A stretch of DNA of 64,000 nt from Cyanobacteria bacterium FACHB-471 (GTDB lineage: Bacteria > Cyanobacteriota > Cyanobacteriia > Elainellales > Elainellaceae), in the NCBI GenBank assembly GCA_014695345.1, contig JACJOC010000098.1, positions 124,001 to 188,000 of the forward strand. The letters are read 5' to 3'. Below, piece by piece: positions 51,545-60,198 of the stretch. Every line of letters starts with the position of its first letter. Positions within the stretch are counted from its first letter, which is position 1. The position numbers were made by a program, and so were the translations under genes. The notes beneath the pieces were generated by a model that did no database searches, had not been told where the DNA came from, and was given only the letters and a program-made list of their open reading frames with translations.

Positions 51545-52663
51545 ATGGTATTGCGAGTCGGGCTACTATTTGGCGGCTGTTCAGGAGAGCATGAAGTTTC
51601 AATTCGGTCTGCTCAGGCGATCGCCCAAGCCCTAAGCTCCGGTGCCAACACCGACAAATACCAGATCAACCCCGTCTACATTCAAAAAGATGGTCGCTGG
51701 CTAGGAGCGGCGCTCGCCCAACAGGTACTCGAAAGCGGCACCCCCCTACAAATTTCTGCATCCGACCCCGCTTTACCTGACGAAAAGCAAGCCGCCGAAA
51801 ATTCTACAGGTACCCTTCAAGCTACCGATTCTCAAAAATTGCGCTGGCAGTCTCCCGCCCAAGTCGCCGATGTAGACGTATGGTTTCCGATTTTGCACGG
51901 ACCAAACGGCGAAGATGGCAGCGTTCAGGGATTGCTCAAACTCATGCAAGTTCCCTTTGTGGGCTCAGGCATTCTCGGTTCCGCCTTAGGAATGGACAAG
52001 ATCGCCATGAAAATGGTCTTTGCTCAGGCTGGGCTCCCTCAAGTCAAATACGTAGCCGTCAACCGTTCGCAAATCTGGTCAAACCCCTGTGTTTTTCCAA
52101 AACTATGTGACGAAATCGAACAAACGCTGGGCTATCCCTGCTTCGTCAAACCCGCCAACCTAGGTTCCTCAGTTGGAATTGCCAAAGTGCGATCGCGCCC
52201 CGAACTCGAAGCAGCCTTAGACAATGCCGCCAGCTATGATCGCCGCCTCGTTGTCGAAGCCGGAGTCACCGCCCGTGAAGTAGAATGTGCCGTCTTAGGA
52301 AATGACCAGCCTAGAGCATCCGTCATCGGTGAAATCACCTATGAGAGCGATTTTTATGATTACGAAACTAAATATACTGAGGGATTAGCAGGACTGTTGA
52401 TTCCTGCCCCTTTACCAGAAGCGATCGCTCAGCAAATCCAAGAAATGTCACTGAAAGCATTTGCCGCAGTTGATGCAGCAGGGCTAGCCAGGATAGACTT
52501 CTTCTACGTTGAGGCAACTGGTGAAGTCTTCATCAACGAAATTAATACCTTGCCTGGATTCACAGCAACTAGTATGTATCCCAGGCTCTGGGCAGCCAGT
52601 GGTGTTGCCTTTCCAGAACTGGTCGATCAGCTAATCCAGCTTGCGCTGGAGCGCGGTTCCTAA
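51545..52663 (+). CDS. ddl: D-alanine--D-alanine ligase
   Basis: 372 residues. [24 protein letters not shown] is the Ddl start. [38 protein letters not shown], and the Mg-binding [18 protein letters not shown] complete the ATP-grasp active site. It makes the D-Ala-D-Ala dipeptide of peptidoglycan precursors. The ATG at 51545 is preceded by GGAGTTTAGGGCT. No other cell-wall gene is adjacent. Confidence 0.96.
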   Translation: MVLRVGLLFGGCSGEHEVSIRSAQAIAQALSSGANTDKYQINPVYIQKDGRWLGAALAQQVLESGTPLQISASDPALPDEKQAAENSTGTLQATDSQKLRWQSPAQVADVDVWFPILHGPNGEDGSVQGLLKLMQVPFVGSGILGSALGMDKIAMKMVFAQAGLPQVKYVAVNRSQIWSNPCVFPKLCDEIEQTLGYPCFVKPANLGSSVGIAKVRSRPELEAALDNAASYDRRLVVEAGVTAREVECAVLGNDQPRASVIGEITYESDFYDYETKYTEGLAGLLIPAPLPEAIAQQIQEMSLKAFAAVDAAGLARIDFFYVEATGEVFINEINTLPGFTATSMYPRLWAASGVAFPELVDQLIQLALERGS

Positions 52664-52758
52664 ACTCTCATGCCTCCTCGGCGCAGCAGACCAGATTCTA
52701 GCTAGTATCAAGCGTGACGTATTAGAAATAGTCTGGCTCTGTACTGCTGAGGTTGCAG

Positions 52759-53376
52759 ATGGAAAAGGATCAGATTCACAATCAGACAGCCAACCCAGCA
52801 GTGGGACAACTCGTTCTTCCTGCTGCTGGTCAGAGCAAATCAGACTTTGCCTTGCTGATGCGGGCACTCTGCCGACATCCGTTTCTACTTTGGGGCAGTT
52901 TGTGGACAATCTTGCTGATTATTGTCCAGGTTACGCTCAATATCTTTTTGCTTAACCCTGAATTTGTAACTCAGAGCGAACAAATTCAAGAACCCGCTGC
53001 CATTGAGTCACCTGACACACCAGTGTCCCCTTCCGTCGAGGACAAAGATTCCTTACCGCTCTGGTCATTTGGGGCGATCGCCTTTAGCTGTGCGATCGCG
53101 TCCTTGATGGTTTCCCAGCGTTTGAGACAGCCTCCCAATGCCCGAAAACCAAAACGTGGCTCCGTTAGTCCTCGAATCTTGGCTCAAAATGGAGCGATTT
53201 CTCAATCCCGCCCTACTGCACCTGCCCTGAAACCCTCTACCCTTCGAACTGAATCCGAAGAACCAGGCGTTAGCGTTGTTCCAACAGAGGAAAGCCATCC
53301 GTTGGATTGGGGAGAGGAAAATCTGGCAGATAATTTAGATATTCGCTATCGTCGCCCGCTTTCTTTTTGGCGTTAG
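52759..53376 (+). CDS. Two-helix membrane protein of unknown function
   Basis: 205 residues from ATG 52759 (a TTG two codons upstream is in frame). Two membrane helices, about 47-68 (LLWGSLWTILLIIVQVTLNIFLL) and about 103-122 (LWSFGAIAFSCAIASLMV), flank an acidic Pro-rich loop. The C-terminal half is polar, Pro/Ser/Arg-rich and probably disordered. No domain is recognised. It follows ddl on the same strand by 95 bases and is convergent with the lipoprotein gene 12 bases on. Confidence 0.7.
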   Translation: MEKDQIHNQTANPAVGQLVLPAAGQSKSDFALLMRALCRHPFLLWGSLWTILLIIVQVTLNIFLLNPEFVTQSEQIQEPAAIESPDTPVSPSVEDKDSLPLWSFGAIAFSCAIASLMVSQRLRQPPNARKPKRGSVSPRILAQNGAISQSRPTAPALKPSTLRTESEEPGVSVVPTEESHPLDWGEENLADNLDIRYRRPLSFWR

Positions 53377-53388
53377 TGAGAAAGGGAG

Positions 53389-54213
53389 CTATATTTCTGG
53401 TGCTGATTCGACCGCTGGCATTTCGGGTTGAGGTTCCAGGAGAGATTTTACGAAACTGCCGCTGATAACGAGTAGGGCGATCGCCACACTGCCGATTCCA
53501 AGCGGACTGGGAATCCAAAAGATAGCTTCCAGGTGATTCATTTCTCCCGGTTTGAGCATCCAGACAAGCTGCTTTCCCTGGCGCACGGCTTCGCTAGAGA
53601 AATTGACACTACGGGCACCCCAGGGACTATCCAGGCTAAATTCTAGATCGATCAGAGATCCAGGACTGACCAACAGATTGCCCTTGCTAGAGAGAACACC
53701 AAGCGATCGCAAATCCAGATCAAAGCTAAGGCGATTGCGCTCTAGCAGCAGCAGATTGCTTTCGGTTAACGTCAGATGCGAGGTGAGTTCGGGCAAGCCT
53801 AATTCAGCAGTGGAATCATCAACAGAAGCTTCTGCCTGGCTTTGAAAGAACTGATTAAACTTCTCCTCCAGATCTGCCCCATTGTTAAACGGAATCGTCA
53901 CCCGCAACTCTTGATCCGAGACGCGCTTGACCCGCCCGCCCAACTGCTTAGTCCGTTGCTCAACGCTACGAAGCCATTCCTGGGCAGCATCACTAAAGCT
54001 GGTGAGGCGATCGCTCAACCGCACATGCTGCACAATAGTTCCATGATTCTGGCTGTCGTAGTGAACACCCACGTCATACTTAACGCAGCCAGAGAGAAAC
54101 AGAGCCGCAATCAGAATAATCCAAAATACCCGCAGCCGAACTAGAACTCGGATCAGGAGTTTTAGCGCTGTGACCACTAGAGAAGCAGATGTAGATGAGG
54201 AAGATCTACGCAT
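53389..54213 (-). CDS. DUF3153 lipoprotein
   Basis: 274 residues. A basic N-terminus and a hydrophobic stretch end in LFLSGC, a lipobox with Cys43 as the acylation site. The mature part (KYDVGVHYDSQNHGTIVQHVRLSDRLT) and the later IPFNNGADLEEKFNQFF match the DUF3153 family of cyanobacteria. A C-terminal membrane helix (about 240-262, IFWIPSPLGIGSVAIALLVISG) follows. It is located on the outer side of the plasma membrane. Function unknown. Confidence 0.85.
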   Translation of the reverse strand: MRRSSSSTSASLVVTALKLLIRVLVRLRVFWIILIAALFLSGCVKYDVGVHYDSQNHGTIVQHVRLSDRLTSFSDAAQEWLRSVEQRTKQLGGRVKRVSDQELRVTIPFNNGADLEEKFNQFFQSQAEASVDDSTAELGLPELTSHLTLTESNLLLLERNRLSFDLDLRSLGVLSSKGNLLVSPGSLIDLEFSLDSPWGARSVNFSSEAVRQGKQLVWMLKPGEMNHLEAIFWIPSPLGIGSVAIALLVISGSFVKSLLEPQPEMPAVESAPEI

Positions 54214-54469
54214 GGAAGGGTTCCGGGTGAGTCGATGCGATAAAGTTGCTTAGATAGAAGCATACTCCAAACTGCAAAACCACAAATCCCTGGAGAGGCG
54301 AGGCGTTTGGGCAAAAAACTTTGTTGTGAGCTAGAAAATGCTTGCCGAATGCTTCGCCCTTATAGAGTGAAGATGCGAGTTCACGCAACAGTAGGATTTT
54401 TTCGTGCAGGCGTAATGGTTGAATAGGTGACGGAATTGCTAAATTCCATCACTTATTTGTAGCGCGTCT

Positions 54470-55216
54470 ATGGCACTCGATTTTTGGGTAAGAACTAGCG
54501 GCACCTGGATTAATGTCATTACAGTTGTTTTGGGTACTGCGCTAGGGCTGTTTCTGCGGGGGCGGCTACCTGGACAGATGCAGAAGGTGATCACTCAGGG
54601 CTTAGGTTTGGTGACGCTGTTCATTGGCTTTAGCATGGCTGGAAGTTTGCGAGAGGCGCAGGCAGGTCAGGTCGATGGAGTAATTTTAGGGTTGCTGGCG
54701 CTTGTCCTGGGCGGGCTACTGGGTGAATGGTGGAAGTTAGAGCTTCTCCTAGAAGCGGTAGGCAATTGGTTGAAGCATCGGTTTAAAGGCAAAGGCAGCT
54801 TTACGGAAGGATTTGTCGCCGCTAGTCTATTGTTCTGTGTGGGACCGCTGGCGTTAATTGGCAGTCTAAATAACGGCCTGGTCGGTAACAACACGTTGCT
54901 AACGCTGAAGGCTTCGATGGATGGACTAGCCGCGATCGCCCTTACCAGCAGCTTTGGCATTGGCGTTGGCTTTTCTGCCCTTTCTATCCTCATTTACCAG
55001 GGCGGAATTTCTCTGGCGGCAGGGGCACTTGCCCAAACACTGCCTGATCCGGCTACTGCGCCCCAGGTGATGCTGATTACAGGCGTAGGAGGGCTAATGA
55101 TTATGGGGTTAGGGTTAAATTTGTTGGAGGTTGCTCAGGTCAGAATTGCTTCCTTTTTACCCGCTTTGCTGTTGAGCCCGTTGCTGTATGCGATCGCTGC
55201 TCGGCTGACGTCATAG
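54470..55216 (+). CDS. DUF554 membrane protein
   Basis: 248 residues, strongly hydrophobic with about seven membrane helices. The start WINVITVVLGTALGLFLRGRLP, FIGFSMAG and FCVGPLALIGSLNNGL are typical of DUF554. The family is widespread in bacteria and looks transporter-like, but no substrate is known. It is an isolated gene. Confidence 0.92.
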   Translation: MALDFWVRTSGTWINVITVVLGTALGLFLRGRLPGQMQKVITQGLGLVTLFIGFSMAGSLREAQAGQVDGVILGLLALVLGGLLGEWWKLELLLEAVGNWLKHRFKGKGSFTEGFVAASLLFCVGPLALIGSLNNGLVGNNTLLTLKASMDGLAAIALTSSFGIGVGFSALSILIYQGGISLAAGALAQTLPDPATAPQVMLITGVGGLMIMGLGLNLLEVAQVRIASFLPALLLSPLLYAIAARLTS

Positions 55217-55382
55217 TAAACTTCTCACCGATGCCACTCCAGCTGTTTCTGCTGTTATTGAAAACGTTGAAACTCTTAAGTTGGGCTTAACTTGCCGATT
55301 CTTACTGGTAATCTAGAATTCGTTAGGTTAGTCTGTCGGTGGCTTGGACTGTAGCCAGATCTTTCCCGAAAGAAGTGCCCCT

Positions 55383-56042
55383 ATGAATTCATTCTCCGAA
55401 CTGCCACCCATGCGGGTTTTGATTGTCGAAGATGACCCAATGATGCAGCTAGGGTTAGAGCAGTCTTTGGCAGCTTATCCCAACATTGAAGTTGTGGGTC
55501 GAGTGGATGACGGCTATCTAGCAGTTGAAGAAGCCCTCAAGCTGAAGCCCGACATTATTGTGATGGATATTGGGTTGCCTCGACTCGATGGCATCGCTGC
55601 AACCCAGCAAATTAAACAATCACTCAAAGAGGTGCGCATTGTCATGCTCACCTCTCACACCACGGAGAATGAGGTGATTGGGGCACTCTCCAGTGGTGCA
55701 GATGCCTATTGCGTCAAAGGCACGAGCGTTGATCGGTTGTTGGCGGCGATCGCCGCTGCTCAAGAAGGAGCCAGCTATCTTGATCCCCACGTTGCCCGCC
55801 GAGTTTTAGATCATTTGAAGCCTCCGACGCAAACTGATATGGGCGCAGTCGGTCAACTTTCACAACGAGAGCTAGAAGTGCTCAAGCTGATGGTCGAAGG
55901 CTATAGCAACCCAGAAATTGCCGCCGCCCTTTACCTCAGCCCCAACACCGTCAAGACCCACGTTCGCGGAATCATGAACAAGCTTGCGGTAGACGATCGG
56001 GTGCAGGCTGCGGTTGTGGCGCTACGTGCAGGAATTGTGTAG
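55383..56042 (+). CDS. NarL/FixJ-family response regulator
   Basis: 219 residues from ATG 55383 (MNSFSELPPMRVLIVEDDPM). An upstream TTG (55344) adds residues without similarity. In the receiver domain the phospho-acceptor is Asp62 (IIVMDIGLPRLDG), with the acidic pair at 17-18 and the Lys in AYCVKGTS. A LuxR-type HTH follows (about 155-215; LSQRELEVLKLMVEGYSNPE and LSPNTVKTHVRGIMNKL). The partner kinase is not adjacent. It is probably a DNA-binding activator. Confidence 0.93.
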   Translation: MNSFSELPPMRVLIVEDDPMMQLGLEQSLAAYPNIEVVGRVDDGYLAVEEALKLKPDIIVMDIGLPRLDGIAATQQIKQSLKEVRIVMLTSHTTENEVIGALSSGADAYCVKGTSVDRLLAAIAAAQEGASYLDPHVARRVLDHLKPPTQTDMGAVGQLSQRELEVLKLMVEGYSNPEIAAALYLSPNTVKTHVRGIMNKLAVDDRVQAAVVALRAGIV

Positions 56043-56044
56043 GT

Positions 56045-56461
56045 CTAATCACCACTAATATGCACAAGCACTTCACGCAGGTGGCTGTGCTGCCGATGTT
56101 CCCAGACATAAATGCCCTGCCAGGTTCCTAGCATGAGCCGACCGTGGGCGATCGGAATTTGCTCTGAGGTGTGAGTCAAGACGGTACGAATGTGGGCAGG
56201 CATATCATCTGGACCTTCGGTGCTGTGGATGTAGCGATCGCCCTCAGGCACCAGCTTTGCCAAAAAATTTGCCAGATCTCGCAGCACATCGGGGTCAGCA
56301 TTCTCTTGAATGATTAAACTAGCTGACGTGTGCCGCAAAAATAACGTACATAGCCCGGTGCTAATACCCGACTTAGATACAGCAGACTCGATTTCTGATG
56401 TGATCTTATGAATCGATTTGCCGTTGGTCTTGACTTTGACTAATTGCTGGTAATGACTCAT
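56045..56461 (-). CDS. YjbQ-family protein (UPF0047)
   Basis: 138 residues. The family marks are GLCTLFLRHTSASLIIQENADPDV, then HSTEGPDDMPAHIRTVLT and LGTWQGIYVWEHRQHSHLREVLVHI, with conserved His and Asp residues. Members show weak thiamine-phosphate synthase activity, and the true role is unsure. The start overlaps the stop of the upstream acidic protein gene by four bases (ATGA). The stop lies 2 bases from the end of the response-regulator gene. Confidence 0.93.
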   Translation of the reverse strand: MSHYQQLVKVKTNGKSIHKITSEIESAVSKSGISTGLCTLFLRHTSASLIIQENADPDVLRDLANFLAKLVPEGDRYIHSTEGPDDMPAHIRTVLTHTSEQIPIAHGRLMLGTWQGIYVWEHRQHSHLREVLVHISGD

Positions 56462-56799
56462 GAAACGGATTCTGCCTGAGCGGTGTCAGTTGGGCTAGCA
56501 GTGGCAATAAGGCTGCTATCAGGCGATACAGTATCACCCTCGCTCTCAACAGCCTGATGTTCTTCCAGTTCCACGCTTGCAGAATCGTCTTCCGGTTGGT
56601 TGGCTGCCTGATCTGCTTCAGCCTCTGGCGCATCTAGCGATTCTGATTCTGGGTTAAGCCAGGGAGAGTCGTAACGGTGCCAGGGCAAGATCGGCTCATT
56701 TGGCAACTGGCGCGTCAGAACCGTAATGTTAGACATATCGGGTTCTGGCAAACGGATACGCTTCTCAAGCACAGAGCTATCAGTTGGTTTAGCTTCCAT
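56458..56799 (-). CDS. Acidic hypothetical protein
   Basis: 113 residues. The N-terminal 50 residues (RIRLPEPDMSNITVLTRQLP, PILPWHRYDSPWLNPE) look conserved. The rest is Glu/Asp/Ser/Ala-rich and probably disordered. It is translationally coupled to YjbQ through an ATGA overlap. No domain is recognised. Confidence 0.65.
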   Translation of the reverse strand: MEAKPTDSSVLEKRIRLPEPDMSNITVLTRQLPNEPILPWHRYDSPWLNPESESLDAPEAEADQAANQPEDDSASVELEEHQAVESEGDTVSPDSSLIATASPTDTAQAESVS

Positions 56800-56861
56800 A
56801 AGTTAGCGGTTATCTCAAGCAATTTGCAGCGGCATTTCTCAAGCACGAACCCCGATCAGAT

Positions 56862-57464
56862 TCATATCAGGAAATAAACTACCACCATATGCATTAACAT
56901 CACCACAGCAATTACCCAAGTAGCATAAGCGGCGTACCTCAAAGTTTGAGAAACATCATCAAGTCGCTGCTTATTTGCATTATAAGTCTCGGTCAAATTA
57001 ACTAGCATCTGTAGCTGGTATTCGTCTGATGACAAAACCAGATATTTCTCCAAAAATTTACGGTCTTCTAAATTCGGGCTAACCGCCACCTGGCGAGGGA
57101 GAAATGCCCTTACTAGTAGCGTGAAACTGATTAAAAAACCAACCACTTCAGTGATGCTAAACGGGCTGGGGATCATCATCAAACGGGAAATGTTGAGGCT
57201 GGTCAGCAAAGCCCCATTCGTGACAAAGAGAATGTTGAGCTTTGTCGTGAGAATTTGACTTTGCTCTCTCTGCTCGGTCAGCACAAGGCGCACGTCCTTA
57301 GCGGCCAGCTCTATCGTTGAAACGGCAACACTCCCTGTTGGAGTTTCTACTGAAGCTGTCATGCCCAATTCGTCGGGGATGGGTTGGTTTGTGAAAGTTT
57401 CAGTTTTCTCTTCGGCTTCCTCAGAAACCAGAATCTGGTCAAACGAGTTGACTGCTGCTGTCAT
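56862..57464 (-). CDS. Three-helix membrane protein of unknown function
   Basis: 200 residues. A polar N-terminal 60 residues leads to helices at about 76-95 (LNILFVTNGALLTSLNI), 104-123 (ITEVVGFLISFTLLVRAFLP) and 174-200 (YAAYATWVIAVVMLMHMVVVYFLI). A cytoplasmic segment of about 50 residues (LEDRKFLEKYLVLSSDEYQLQMLVNLTETYNANKQRLDDVSQ) lies between helices 2 and 3. The topology recalls Pycsar/CBASS-type TM effectors (DUF5706-like), but no cyclase gene is nearby and motif similarity is weak. Function unassigned. Confidence 0.7.
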   Translation of the reverse strand: MTAAVNSFDQILVSEEAEEKTETFTNQPIPDELGMTASVETPTGSVAVSTIELAAKDVRLVLTEQREQSQILTTKLNILFVTNGALLTSLNISRLMMIPSPFSITEVVGFLISFTLLVRAFLPRQVAVSPNLEDRKFLEKYLVLSSDEYQLQMLVNLTETYNANKQRLDDVSQTLRYAAYATWVIAVVMLMHMVVVYFLI

Positions 57465-57523
57465 GGGTTGGGCGGGTTGAAGTTCAGCAAAGCGATGTCA
57501 ATAGCGATGTCAATAAAGCTATG

Positions 57524-58597
57524 TTAATAGAAATAATCTTTGACGGACTGAGCGATCGCCTCATTCCCATCAACTGCTAAAGGCTGTGACTGTCGAGGTG
57601 GCTGCATGGGTTCTCGCAAAAACTGCCAGTCGCCAAAGAACTCAGCAGGCTGCAAAATTCGATGGTGGGCGTAGTCCTGAATGCCTTCCAGCAAAATGGG
57701 CGACTCAGCAAAGTCCTCACGGGTAACAGAAACGATTGGCACTCCTAGACGGCAAGCTTCAGCAAAAGTGCTGTATCCAGGCTTTGAGACAACTCGACCG
57801 CAAAGCGGCATAAAATCTACGGGTCGGTAGTGACGGTCGGTAATCTTGAGCAAATTTGGCAAATCGGGAGCTTGACGGTCAAAGGTAATAAACTGCCAAG
57901 CAGCGAAATTTTCTAAATTTTGGTAGGGAATTTGGTCAAGCCCTAAGCCGCCAAAGGTCAGCAAGGTAGTTTGTTCTGGTGGTTTAGTCAGATTAAACTT
58001 TGTCCGCAATTCCTCGATCGCATAGCGGGGTGAACCGCCGGTCAGTCCCACATCAGTGATGTGAGGAAAGGCAGACATCGGCTCATGAAATGGTAGGCGA
58101 AAGAGGCGATCGCATTCCCCAAAGCGCTCAACAATCCAGTCTGCCATCTCAACAAACTCACCACCCCAGGCACGGTAGATAAAATCCCAGCCAAAATTAC
58201 TGATCATCCAGCAGGGAACGTGGGCAGCGTGGGCGATCGCCGTTGCTAACGGTGGAATATCTGCCAGCACCAGACCAACTCGATTCTGCTTAATAAAGGT
58301 CACTTCCGAGGCAATCAGTGAATTTGCCTGTGCCCGAATCTGCTTCAGCTTTTCCAACGTGGCGGGTTTGTCCATCGTGATACTGTCACTTTGCAGCACC
58401 CCCACATCAAACCCACGCGGACGATGAATAAAGTCACTCTGAATGTAAGAATCTAGCAGCCAGCGAGGAGCCGTCGTCACCAGCGCAATGACCATTTCAG
58501 GGCAGAGCCGCTTAATTTCGCTCACTACTGCTGCTGTGCGAGTGGCGTGACCAAAGCCGTGATTGGTAATTGCAACGTAAAGAATGGGTTCAGGCAT
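57524..58597 (-). CDS. GT-B-fold glycosyltransferase, MurG-like
   Basis: 357 residues. The N-terminal acceptor motif NHGFGHATRTAAVVSEIKRL is like those of MurG/MGDG-synthase-type enzymes. The C-terminal nucleotide-sugar part has LTFGGLGLDQIPY, GRVVSKPGYSTFAEACRLGVPIVSV. The protein is probably cytoplasmic or membrane-peripheral. Donor and acceptor cannot be named. It is an isolated gene. Confidence 0.87.
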   Translation of the reverse strand: MPEPILYVAITNHGFGHATRTAAVVSEIKRLCPEMVIALVTTAPRWLLDSYIQSDFIHRPRGFDVGVLQSDSITMDKPATLEKLKQIRAQANSLIASEVTFIKQNRVGLVLADIPPLATAIAHAAHVPCWMISNFGWDFIYRAWGGEFVEMADWIVERFGECDRLFRLPFHEPMSAFPHITDVGLTGGSPRYAIEELRTKFNLTKPPEQTTLLTFGGLGLDQIPYQNLENFAAWQFITFDRQAPDLPNLLKITDRHYRPVDFMPLCGRVVSKPGYSTFAEACRLGVPIVSVTREDFAESPILLEGIQDYAHHRILQPAEFFGDWQFLREPMQPPRQSQPLAVDGNEAIAQSVKDYFY

Positions 58598-58823
58598 TGA
58601 CAGATCTGGGACAGAACAGACTCACGGTGAAGTCTCCTGTCAAAATACTCATTTTTCAGACCATCAACAAGGTGCTTTGCCGCTTTGCCCTTAAAGCAAA
58701 CTGCTTGAATCTGCCATTTATGGAGAATATGCTGCAATTTTGAGTCTTTTGACTCTATAGCAGGTTGCTCAAGTCTATTGATTTTGCTTTTACTGTATCT
58801 AAAACCGTTTAAGGGAAAAATTG

Positions 58824-59414
58824 ATGCTTACAGCCAAACACCTACCTGGATTGCTGGCGATCCTGCTTCTGACGAGCGCTCCTGGCTGCTTTTCTCGCAG
58901 TCAAGACTCTCCTCAAGCGAGTTCAGCCAGCCCAGCTAGCCCTACCCAAACTTCAACCGCGGCTTCTCCGGTCGAACCTGCTACCCCTTCACCAGAGTCA
59001 GAGTCAGAACCGTCCCAAGCAGTACCTCCCCAAGCGGCACCTGAACCCACAGCCCCGACGGCTAGCTCCTCGGCTCCTGATACTACATCGGCTCAAGCAT
59101 CGGCTCCATCAGCAGACTGTGCCAATGCTCAAACCCAAGCCGAAATCAACCAGTGCGCTCAGGCGTCTTATGAAACAGCCGACAAAGAGCTAAATCGGGT
59201 TTATCAGGAACTTAAGTCCAGCCTCAACAACCAGGAACAGGAAGAACTGATTGATGCAGAACTCGCCTGGATTGAGTATCGCGACCAAACCTGTGAGGCA
59301 GAGAGCAGCCAGTATGAAGGGGGCTCAATTCAACCGACGATTTACTATGGCTGTCTGGAGCGAGTTACCACAGAACGAACTGCTGAATTGCAAAGTCAGC
59401 TAGAACAAAGTTAG
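58824..59414 (+). CDS. LprI-domain lipoprotein
   Basis: 196 residues from ATG 58824 (a TTG immediately before is possible). The signal peptide ends in LTSAPGC, a lipobox-like sequence. A Ser/Pro/Thr/Ala-rich linker (about 27-92) leads to an LprI/DUF1311 domain: DCANAQTQAEINQCAQASYETADKELNRVY and then LAWIEYRDQTCEAESSQYEGG, with paired cysteines. LprI proteins inhibit lysozyme in mycobacteria. Here only the fold is inferred. Envelope-located. Confidence 0.87.
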   Translation: MLTAKHLPGLLAILLLTSAPGCFSRSQDSPQASSASPASPTQTSTAASPVEPATPSPESESEPSQAVPPQAAPEPTAPTASSSAPDTTSAQASAPSADCANAQTQAEINQCAQASYETADKELNRVYQELKSSLNNQEQEELIDAELAWIEYRDQTCEAESSQYEGGSIQPTIYYGCLERVTTERTAELQSQLEQS

Positions 59415-59667
59415 CTTAAAGATATCAACTTTAAGATGCAAGGGGCGATCGCATATTCTTTCTCTAGAGCGACTCCATCTCTATCTTTTGGTAGGAAGTG
59501 AGTAAACTGTAGCTCTTCTAACAATGCGGGGATGGCTGTCCATATCAAGATATATTGTCTTTTTCTAGAGACACTTTTCTAAATACCAATTAAAGGTTGA
59601 ATCTAAAATGTAAACGATTGCTATTTAACTAGAATGGTTGGTTTCTTTTACCTAAATTTATCAAACA

Positions 59668-60189
59668 ATGAAAAAACCTGAAGTAATTATCATTGCCGCT
59701 GTTGCTGAATCTAATCGAGTGATTGGTAAAAACGGCAAGCTGCCTTGGAGGATTCCTCAAGACTCCAAACGGTTTCAGGACATTACGCTGGGTCATCCCG
59801 TGATCATGGGTCGAAAAACCTGGGAATTCGATGTCGAGAAATGTCCCTTAGCAAAGCGGTTTAACATTGTTGTTTCATCCAGTCCTGAACAAGAAGATGT
59901 CTCAGAGCATTGCCATGATTACCCTTTTGAGCTGGCTTTTGTTAATTCTGTTCAAGACGCGTTAAAGAATACTGCGAATCAAGAAAAAGCTTTTATTGTG
60001 GGAGGGGCTTCCATTTATTCACAAGCGTTAAACCTGGCAGATACGCTGGAATTAACTTTAGTAGAAGGTAACTTTGAAGGAGATACTTTTTTCCCAGATT
60101 ATCAGCATCTAATCGGTAGCCAATTTAAGCTTGTGAATCAGGAAAAGCATCCGGGTTTCAGATACGAGACCTATAGGCGCATTAGCTAA
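59668..60189 (+). CDS. folA: Dihydrofolate reductase
   Basis: 173 residues. VAESNRVIGKNGKLPWRIPQDSKRF holds the Trp, Pro and catalytic acidic residue of DHFR. GHPVIMGRKTWEF is the NADPH-binding motif, and IVGGASIYSQALNLADTLELTLVEG completes it. It reduces dihydrofolate to tetrahydrofolate. The coding region is AT-rich and lacks GCGATCGC, as does the 250-base stretch before it apart from its first 40 bases. Many cyanobacteria lack folA, so it may have been acquired. Confidence 0.94.
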   Translation: MKKPEVIIIAAVAESNRVIGKNGKLPWRIPQDSKRFQDITLGHPVIMGRKTWEFDVEKCPLAKRFNIVVSSSPEQEDVSEHCHDYPFELAFVNSVQDALKNTANQEKAFIVGGASIYSQALNLADTLELTLVEGNFEGDTFFPDYQHLIGSQFKLVNQEKHPGFRYETYRRIS

Positions 60190-60198
60190 AACTGCAGC

